5,760 bases of DNA, from contig SKLX01000038.1 in the NCBI GenBank assembly GCA_007121375.1, positions 1 through 5,760 on the forward strand. Reading direction: 5' to 3'. The notes under the pieces are model-generated. The model was given only the letters and a program-made list of their open reading frames with translations. It did not search any database and was not told the DNA's origin. Source of the stretch: Bacillota bacterium (GTDB lineage: Bacteria > Bacillota > Dethiobacteria > SKNC01). The translations under genes were made by a program, and so were the position numbers. Position 1 is the first letter of the stretch. Every line of letters begins with the position of its first letter. Shown here piece by piece: positions 1 through 4,606 of the stretch.

Positions 1-236
1 ACCCCTACCTTCCCTCCCCCTTCCTGGGCCACCCGGGCCATACCCCTCACCACCGAAGGGTGGCTGCAGACGGGCTTTTCCAAAGGGGCCGGGGCCAGCA
101 GGTTTGGCTTTAAAAGGACCTCCTTCCCCTGAAAGAAGTCTTCCCCTATATCCAGTAAAGCCAACCCTCTTCTGATGGCATCTTCAACCTTCTGGTAATC
201 ATAGTCTTCTACCCTCAAAAGGGCTACTTTGACCAT
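1..236 (-). CDS. DUF362-family protein, N-terminal part (runs off the left edge)
   Basis: This is a partial gene: the first 78 codons are visible and the frame is open to the window edge. The protein begins MVKVALLRVEDYDYQKVEDA. It continues with a helical segment (AIRRGLALLDIG), then the strand and turn GKEVLLKPNLLAP at about residues 39-51 and SHPSVVRGMARVAQ at about 60-73. The order 'V-x-L, helix with LG, G-x-x-VLLKPNL, then a His-Pro-Ser-Val-Val segment' is the typical N-terminus of DUF362 proteins. That family often carries a C-terminal 4Fe-4S ferredoxin domain, which would lie outside this window if present. The biochemical role of the family is not settled. The ATG at 234-236 is supported by an AGGAG motif 8 nt upstream (245-249). 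That motif overlaps the stop codon of the preceding gene, so the two are probably translationally coupled. It is the last visible gene of the run. The family call is by motif recognition only. Confidence 0.72.
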   Translation of the reverse strand, partial: MVKVALLRVEDYDYQKVEDAIRRGLALLDIGEDFFQGKEVLLKPNLLAPAPLEKPVCSHPSVVRGMARVAQEGGGKVG

Positions 237-247
237 ATAATCAGCTC

Positions 248-568
248 CTAGTCCTCCTCCTGGTTTTCTTCCGGGTCCTCTTCTTCCTCCTGGCTTTCTT
301 CCCGGTCCCCTTCCTCCTCCAGGGCTACCTCCAGGACCTGCCAGGCCTTATCCAGCTGATCCGACGGGACAAAAATATCAATGCCATGTATGGAGGAAGT
401 GCCCATAACAATGCTCATATACTCCCCTATACCTTTATGTCTTATCATTACCAGTATATCATGGGCTTTCAGAAGAGAATGGACCACATTCATTTCATGG
501 TCATCCCGGACCGTTATCAAGTATTCCCATTTTTCCTTTTCTCCCCTGTCTTTTTCGTGGTCAGACAT
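248..568 (-). CDS. Small DUF2007-type putative signal-transducing protein with acidic C-terminal tail
   Basis: The product is 106 aa from the chosen start. Residues about 14-82 (from WEYLITVRDDHEMNVV through GIDIFVPSDQLDKAWQVL) match the pattern of the DUF2007 / 'putative prokaryotic signal transducing protein' domain. That pattern is an opening W-x-x-L-x-T-V strand, a helix that scans 'xxLLxxxxI', a central M-G segment, then GIDIFVP followed by an A-W-x-V-L helix. The molecular function of the family is unknown. Residues 83-106 form a tail in which 16 of 24 residues are Asp or Glu, encoded partly by an imperfect 30-bp duplication. There is no signal peptide or membrane segment, so it is probably cytosolic. 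An ATG five codons further upstream (581-583) would give 111 aa. I prefer the ATG at 566-568 because GGAGGGG (575-581) lies 6 nt before it. The gene sits 20 nt after the HD-domain gene, and its stop overlaps the binding site of the DUF362 gene. Confidence 0.72.
   Translation of the reverse strand: MSDHEKDRGEKEKWEYLITVRDDHEMNVVHSLLKAHDILVMIRHKGIGEYMSIVMGTSSIHGIDIFVPSDQLDKAWQVLEVALEEEGDREESQEEEEDPEENQEED
255..308 (-). repeat. Imperfect 24-nt direct repeat with 30-nt period inside a coding region
   Basis: Two copies, 255-278 and 285-308, are identical at 22 of 24 positions and start exactly 30 nt (ten codons) apart, so the reading frame is kept. They encode the related stretches DREESQEE and DPEENQEE in the acidic tail of the DUF2007-type protein. 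The pattern fits a short tandem duplication that has since diverged slightly. Confidence 0.8.
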
Positions 569-574
569 GATGAA

Positions 575-581
575 CCCCTCC
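575..581 (-). promoter_or_regulatory. Ribosome binding site that sets the DUF2007 gene start
   Basis: GGAGGGG on the minus strand lies 6 nt before the ATG at 566-568. It overlaps the alternative upstream ATG (581-583), which itself has only a poor GGGGA match about 12 nt ahead. This favours the shorter 106-aa product. Confidence 0.6.
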
Positions 582-588
582 ATTGTAT

Positions 589-1227
589 CTATATTTCCCC
601 TTCCACTTCCCGGTTGAGGCGGTCAAAAAAATCCACCATATAGCGGTGCCTGTCCCGGGCAATCCTTTTTCCTTCTTCAGTCAGCATCCGGTCCTTAACC
701 TGACGAAGCTTCACCATAAACTCCCGGTAAGCCGTATCCTCCCGGCTGTAGGACCGGGTTTTTCCCAGGTCCACCCCTTTATTGTGGACCCGGGCTCCCA
801 CCTCTCCCGCAAAAACAAAAGCCCTTCCTATACCGATGGCTCCAATGGCATCCAGTTTATCGGCATCATAGAGGACCCGGGCCTCTTTACTCCGGGGCTT
901 TTTGTCCCCCCGGAAACGGTGGGTCTCAATGCAGTGGGCTACCCTTTCCATAATTTCCGGGGAATAACCATGCTTTTCCAGGAGTTCCCTGGCTATTTCG
1001 CCACCCCTCTGGGCATGACAGACCTTCCCGTTATTTATATCCTGCTCTTCCCGTCCAATATCATGAAGGAGGGCGGCCAGTTTTAAAATTTCCAGGTCAG
1101 CCCCCTCCTTCTCCCCGATATGCAGACACAGGTTTAAAACCCTCCAGGTATGATCCCAGTCGTGGCTTTTACGAACATCTAAAAATCTTTCCTTAACTTC
1201 CTCTACCAGTTCATCAAAGGGGTTCAT
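589..1227 (-). CDS. HD-domain metal-dependent phosphohydrolase (YedJ-like)
   Basis: This 212-aa soluble protein belongs to the HD superfamily. The metal-binding signature is complete: His22/Asp23 and His26 (SHDWDHTWRV), the HD doublet His55-Asp56 (LLHDIGRE), His71 (KVCHAQRGGEIA), His98 and His103 (AHCIETHRF), and Asp121/Asp123 in YDADKLDAIGAIGIGRAF. The last motif and the overall length resemble the YedJ-like branch, usually annotated as HD phosphodiesterase or phosphohydrolase. The physiological substrate is not known. It is not an HD-GYP cyclic di-GMP phosphodiesterase because no GYP motif is present. The ATG at 1225-1227 lies one nt after the nitroreductase stop (TAAAATG), so translation is probably coupled. 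A GGAGGAG element sits 10 nt upstream, at 1238-1244. The C-terminal third (after about residue 150) is charged and helical. The family call is firm and the substrate is open. Confidence 0.88.
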   Translation of the reverse strand: MNPFDELVEEVKERFLDVRKSHDWDHTWRVLNLCLHIGEKEGADLEILKLAALLHDIGREEQDINNGKVCHAQRGGEIARELLEKHGYSPEIMERVAHCIETHRFRGDKKPRSKEARVLYDADKLDAIGAIGIGRAFVFAGEVGARVHNKGVDLGKTRSYSREDTAYREFMVKLRQVKDRMLTEEGKRIARDRHRYMVDFFDRLNREVEGEI

Positions 1228-1228
1228 T

Positions 1229-1720
1229 TTAAGAAAACTCCTCCCGGTAAAAGACCTCCTCCAGCCCCTTCTTAGCCTTCCCTGGAGCCTCCTCCCGGGG
1301 ATAGCCCAGGGAAATAAGGGATACCAGCCGGTAATTCTCCGGGGCCTTTAACAGGCGGGACACCTGCTCCTGGTAGGGCTTTTTATCCCCGGCAATCCAG
1401 CAGGCCCCCAGACCCAGGGCTTCCGCCGCTAAAAGGATGTTCATGGTGGCGGAACAGCCGTCCTCCAGGAAATACTTGGTGTCCTCACAAAAAACCGCTA
1501 TACAAAGGGGCGCCCCGGTGACAAAAGGCCCCGTGTCCAGGATCTCCCCCAGCTCCTGAAGCCTTTCCCTGCGGGTAACGGCTACAAACTTCCAGGGCTG
1601 CACATTCCGGGCCGAGGGGGCCAGGCGGGCGCAGTCAATAATCTCCTTTATTTTTTCCTCTTCTACGGGACTCTCCTTATAGCTTCTCACACTTCTCCTG
1701 TTTTTTATAACTTCCAGCAT
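1229..1720 (-). CDS. Short nitroreductase-family FMN oxidoreductase
   Basis: The product is 163 aa, compact for the nitroreductase fold but within the range of short clostridial members. Diagnostic features include the N-terminal NRRSVRSY (residues 7-14), whose Arg-Arg-Ser contacts FMN phosphate in the family. APSARNVQPWKF (34-45) is the flavin- and dimer-interface motif. The ATMNILLAAEALGLGACWI segment (91-109) is the central helix and glycine-rich turn, and a C-terminal LISLGYP strand follows. Family members are usually homodimers that use NAD(P)H to reduce nitro compounds, quinones or flavins; the true substrate here cannot be told. No ferredoxin domain is fused. The ATG at 1718-1720 has a GAGGTG element 8 nt upstream. 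The gene starts 21 nt after the YjbQ-family stop and runs to one nt before the HD gene, so it sits firmly inside the gene run. Confidence 0.92.
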   Translation of the reverse strand: MLEVIKNRRSVRSYKESPVEEEKIKEIIDCARLAPSARNVQPWKFVAVTRRERLQELGEILDTGPFVTGAPLCIAVFCEDTKYFLEDGCSATMNILLAAEALGLGACWIAGDKKPYQEQVSRLLKAPENYRLVSLISLGYPREEAPGKAKKGLEEVFYREEFS

Positions 1721-1741
1721 TTTTTCACCACCTCAAATTTA

Positions 1742-2143
1742 TTATGCCCTAACGGTAACCACAATCTCCCGTTTTCTCCGGGGCCCGTCAAACTCGCACA
1801 AAAAAATATTCTGCCAGGTGGATAAGGCCAACTGGTGACCCATAATAGGTATGGTCTCCCCGGGACCCACCAGGCCCGACTTCAGGTGGGCATCCCCGTT
1901 GCCGTCCTGTTTATCATGCTCCCATACCCCCCGGGGTATTACCCTTTTAAGTAAGTTTACCACATCCTGCTGGACGCTGTCATCCCAGCTTTCCTGGATC
2001 ATGATGGCCGCGGTAGCCCCCCGGACGTATACATTAACCAGACCGTCTTTAACCCCCGAGCGGGCCACCACCCCTTTAACCTGGGAAGTAATGTCATATA
2101 AGTCTTCCCTGCGGTGGGTTTTCACCTCCAGGATTTCCTGCAT
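1742..2143 (-). CDS. yjbQ: YjbQ / UPF0047 family protein (secondary thiamine-phosphate synthase-like)
   Basis: This is 133 aa and covers the whole usual length of the family. Conserved blocks in order are GLVNVYVRGATAAIMIQES (Gly36-Ser54 in 135-residue numbering), VIPRGVWEHD (70-79), the DAHLKSGLVGP block (86-96) with His88 and Lys90, and the signature LALSTWQNIFLCEFDGPRR (107-125). Escherichia coli YjbQ shows a weak thiamine-phosphate synthase activity, which gave the family its name, but its normal role is unknown. No thiamine genes or TPP riboswitch are seen nearby. A TTG two codons upstream (2147-2149) would also be open, but AGGAGG (2152-2157) is only 2 nt from it and 8 nt from the ATG at 2141-2143, so the ATG is chosen. 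The gene ends in tandem stops TAATAA. It begins 17 nt after the diguanylate cyclase stop. Confidence 0.92.
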   Translation of the reverse strand: MQEILEVKTHRREDLYDITSQVKGVVARSGVKDGLVNVYVRGATAAIMIQESWDDSVQQDVVNLLKRVIPRGVWEHDKQDGNGDAHLKSGLVGPGETIPIMGHQLALSTWQNIFLCEFDGPRRKREIVVTVRA

Positions 2144-2151
2144 ACGCAAAC

Positions 2152-2157
2152 CCTCCT
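2152..2157 (-). promoter_or_regulatory. Ribosome binding site that sets the YjbQ-family start
   Basis: AGGAGG on the minus strand is 8 nt from the ATG at 2141-2143 but only 2 nt from a TTG at 2147-2149. Spacing decides in favour of the ATG, giving 133 rather than 135 residues. Confidence 0.65.
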
Positions 2158-2160
2158 TTT

Positions 2161-4500
2161 CTACCCGCCAGTTTTCCTCTGGTTTTCCTGGATAGTAGCA
2201 TCTCCCAAACTTTTCATTCCGGGGCTGTAAGCCACAACCCGGTTGCGCCCCCTCCCCTTGGCTTCATACATGGCCACATCACCTTCCTCTACCAGTTCAT
2301 TAAAACCAGGGGTGTCATTTTTCAGAGAAGTAACTCCAAAGCTGGCTGTTATATTAAAAGGTCCATGTTCCTGGCAATTAAAGGGCTCCTCCCCAATCTT
2401 ACGCCGCAGGTCTTCCGCCACCTTTTTTGCTTCCTCTATACCCGTTTCCGTCAGGAGTATACAGAATTCTTCCCCACCATAACGGCTTACAATATCTGTA
2501 GCCCTTACCGCCTCCCGCAGGCGCTTTGCCAGTTCCTGCAAGATTTCATCCCCCACACCGTGGCCGTAAGTATCGTTTATCCTTTTAAAATTATCAATAT
2601 CCAACATTAACAGGGAAAGGTGGTGATAGTATCTTTTAGCCCTTATTATCTCCCTTTCTCCCATTTCATAAAAACTTCGGCGGTTGTATAATCCTGTCAA
2701 GTCATCCGTTGCAGCCAGGGTTTTTATCTCTTCAAAAAGCTGAGCATTCTCCAGAATAAGGCCTGCCTGGCCGGCCAGATTCAGGGCCAGAGTGCCCTCC
2801 AGGTCCCTGTAAATACCTTCTTTTTTATGTTCCAGGACAACAATTCCCAGCTGACTGTTTCTGCTTACAATGGGTATGACCATCAGGGCCCTGGCCCCGG
2901 GGAGAAGTTCGTACTGGTAAAAAGAAAATTCTATTTCTTCTGGAGGGATAATTAAAGGTTTTCTACTATCTAAAACCTTTATAAAAAGGTCTTCCCTGGT
3001 TAGGGGGGAAGGATCCTCCCCGCTCTGGGGAGAAATACCCTCCCCGGCAGGGATAACCCCTTCCCCTGAAGCCAACACCCACCGGAAGCCCTCCTTTTCC
3101 TTCAAAAAAACACAGGCCCGGTGATAAGGCACCAGCTTTTTAATAAATTCAAGCATGGTTTCCGATATGGATTTTACCCCCTGAGAAAGGTCCGTGGACC
3201 GGATCATATCGTTAAGGGTTTCCGCCAGGAGCCTTTTTTGCTTTTCTAACTGAAAATCTCTGGCCTGGACCTGGGCTTTTTCCTTCTCCCTGTTCAGGAT
3301 ATTGACATGTTCCGCCAGGCCCATGGACAATAGTATAACTTCAAAGGTAGAACCAACCTGTATCCCATAAAGGGTTATAAAGGTGTCGGGAAGAAAACCC
3401 AGGCTTCTTCCTATGACGAAAAGGGCCCCCGCAAAGAGGAATCCCCAGCCTAGAAGCAAGTAAAGGGCAGGAGGATAATTATTTTTCCAGCTAATAAACA
3501 CGGAAGAAATAAGAAGGACAGCCGCCACCAGGACGGTAGCTATCCCCAGGATCATGGCCAGGGTAAAATCCACCAGGAGGACCAGGGGGACCATTACTGC
3601 CGAATAAACCATTAAGTAATGGAGCATTTTATCCAACCGGGGGTTAAACTTCTCCAGGGGGAGCATGTTGCGGACAAAAACTACGGCCCAAAAACAGGCC
3701 AGGAACATAAAAAAGTTAATGGCGTTGGAACCCCACCAGGGATAATCAGGCCACAGGTATTGAAAGGAAAGGCCGTTCAGGGTCAGGTGAAAAAAAGCAA
3801 TACTTAGAATGTAGGTGACATAGTACAGGTAGTTGGGGGAGCGGACATATAAAAAGAGGAAGAAATTATAAAGGGCCATGATAGCTATAATGCCGAAATA
3901 AAGACCCAGGATAAGGTATTCCTGCTGGGTTTTAGCCAAAAAGGATTCTTCTTCCCAGAGGGTCAGGGGGATAATCATGGCACTATCGGTTTCCACCCTC
4001 AGGTAAAAGGTCTCCGTTTCCTGGGGGGAGAGGGGAAGGCTGAAAACAAAGTGCCGGTGGTTAAGCTCCCTGGAATTAAAGGGGAGCATATCCCCCGTCT
4101 CTTTCAGGGTGTACCCGCCAGAACCGTCGGGTAAATACAAATCCACCCTATCTAAAATAGGGTAGCTTACTTCCAAAAGCCAGTTCTTGTCCCGGGAATG
4201 GTCTTCTACCTGGAACCGGAGCCAGTATGCAGAATCGGTATAGGAATAACTTGGGGTAACCTGTCCATTCGCCTCAAATAAACCAGACATGCCAGGGGAG
4301 GAAACCTCTTCAATACTCCTCCGCCCCGCCTCATCTTCCAGTATTTCCAGGTAAGAACTTAAATTATAACGGGTCCGGGAGGAATCAATAAGAAGAACCT
4401 CTTCCCCCGCCTGCCCTTCCCCGGGAAGGATGGATAAGGAGAAAAGGAATATTAATATTAGAAGGATTAACCCGACTGGAGACTTATAATGGTAATACAT
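2161..4500 (-). CDS. Membrane diguanylate cyclase: 7TMR-DISM receptor, GAF, GGDEF
   Basis: This 779-aa receptor enzyme should make cyclic di-GMP from two GTP. A signal peptide-like hydrophobic segment (about 10-26) is followed by an extracytoplasmic 7TMR-DISMED2-type domain (about 35-180, with AYWLRFQVED and FYLRVETDS), often thought to bind carbohydrate-like ligands. About seven hydrophobic helices (195-395) form the 7TMR-DISM membrane part. A charged, coiled-coil-prone linker (about 400-430) leads to a GAF domain (about 435-590). The GGDEF domain (about 595-758) begins DDLTGLYNRR (599-608). It has the metal and substrate region LDIDNFKRINDTYGHG (633-648) and the active-site variant GGEEF at 675-679. 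An RATD inhibitory site (666-669) is spaced five residues before it. All catalytic marks are intact, so activity and product feedback are both expected. There is no EAL or HD-GYP domain. The ATG at 4498-4500 has GGAGG 5 nt upstream. It heads the downstream gene run and follows a 106-bp gap holding a Spo0A-like box. The bound ligand is unknown. Confidence 0.93.
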   Translation of the reverse strand: MYYHYKSPVGLILLILIFLFSLSILPGEGQAGEEVLLIDSSRTRYNLSSYLEILEDEAGRRSIEEVSSPGMSGLFEANGQVTPSYSYTDSAYWLRFQVEDHSRDKNWLLEVSYPILDRVDLYLPDGSGGYTLKETGDMLPFNSRELNHRHFVFSLPLSPQETETFYLRVETDSAMIIPLTLWEEESFLAKTQQEYLILGLYFGIIAIMALYNFFLFLYVRSPNYLYYVTYILSIAFFHLTLNGLSFQYLWPDYPWWGSNAINFFMFLACFWAVVFVRNMLPLEKFNPRLDKMLHYLMVYSAVMVPLVLLVDFTLAMILGIATVLVAAVLLISSVFISWKNNYPPALYLLLGWGFLFAGALFVIGRSLGFLPDTFITLYGIQVGSTFEVILLSMGLAEHVNILNREKEKAQVQARDFQLEKQKRLLAETLNDMIRSTDLSQGVKSISETMLEFIKKLVPYHRACVFLKEKEGFRWVLASGEGVIPAGEGISPQSGEDPSPLTREDLFIKVLDSRKPLIIPPEEIEFSFYQYELLPGARALMVIPIVSRNSQLGIVVLEHKKEGIYRDLEGTLALNLAGQAGLILENAQLFEEIKTLAATDDLTGLYNRRSFYEMGEREIIRAKRYYHHLSLLMLDIDNFKRINDTYGHGVGDEILQELAKRLREAVRATDIVSRYGGEEFCILLTETGIEEAKKVAEDLRRKIGEEPFNCQEHGPFNITASFGVTSLKNDTPGFNELVEEGDVAMYEAKGRGRNRVVAYSPGMKSLGDATIQENQRKTGG

Positions 4501-4567
4501 GATGTCCTCCGATTATTGAACTCCCATGTTGAATTGAAAATCTTAAGTGAAAATATATTTTACTAAA

Positions 4568-4574
4568 TTCGACA
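4568..4574 (-). promoter_or_regulatory. Candidate Spo0A binding site (0A box)
   Basis: The minus strand reads TGTCGAA, an exact match to the 0A box consensus, in an AT-rich setting (TTTATGTCGAATTTAG). It lies 67 nt upstream of the diguanylate cyclase start. It is immediately upstream of, or overlapping, the place where a -35 element would fall for the TAAGAT candidate, as at Spo0A-activated promoters. No clear second box is seen nearby on the same strand; a weak match, TGTCGGG, lies on the plus strand at 4595-4601. A 7-mer can occur by chance, so this is a suggestion only. Confidence 0.4.
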
Positions 4575-4575
4575 T

Positions 4576-4598
4576 AAAAAGACAGTAACCTACCTGTC
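4576..4598 (-). terminator. Possible weak intrinsic terminator after the LuxR-type gene
   Basis: On the minus strand GACAG (4594-4598) can pair with CTGTC (4581-4585). An alternative pairing gives seven base pairs with one bulge (GACA-GTA with TAC-TGTC). TTTTT (4576-4580) follows directly. It starts 8 nt past the LuxR-type stop codon. The stem is short and only moderately GC-rich, so termination may be partial. Confidence 0.4.
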
Positions 4599-4606
4599 GG
4601 GTTATA

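Larger units (their letters stand above)
4501..4606 (-). promoter_or_regulatory. AT-rich intergenic region, likely promoter region of the diguanylate cyclase gene run
   Basis: This is the only sizeable non-coding gap in the window and it is far richer in A+T than the genes around it. Candidate -10 hexamers on the minus strand are TATATT (4552-4557) and TAAGAT (4540-4545). Neither has a good TTGACA-like -35 at 17 nt, which would suit an activator-dependent promoter. Three TTGAA copies (plus strand, at 4516-4520, 4529-4533 and 4534-4538) lie between the candidate -10 sites and the gene. The exact transcription start cannot be placed by eye. Confidence 0.45.

Noticed and set aside
583..1086. A 167-codon open frame on the plus strand opposite the HD-domain gene
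   Set aside because: It is fully antisense to a gene with a complete HD metal-binding signature, shows no family motifs and has no good ribosome binding site. It is a shadow of the real gene.
589..1227. HD protein as a cyclic di-GMP phosphodiesterase partner of the cyclase
   Set aside because: The HD-GYP signature is missing, and the protein fits the YedJ-like branch instead. Shared location alone does not support cyclic di-GMP hydrolysis.
2144..2160. A TPP riboswitch or other leader control for the YjbQ-family gene
   Set aside because: The gap to the preceding stop is only 17 nt and holds just the ribosome binding site, with no room for a riboswitch.
1851..2195. A 114-codon plus-strand open frame opposite the YjbQ-family gene
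   Set aside because: It overlaps a well-recognised gene along nearly its whole length, and its product is low-complexity Ser/Thr/Pro-rich as expected from an antisense frame.
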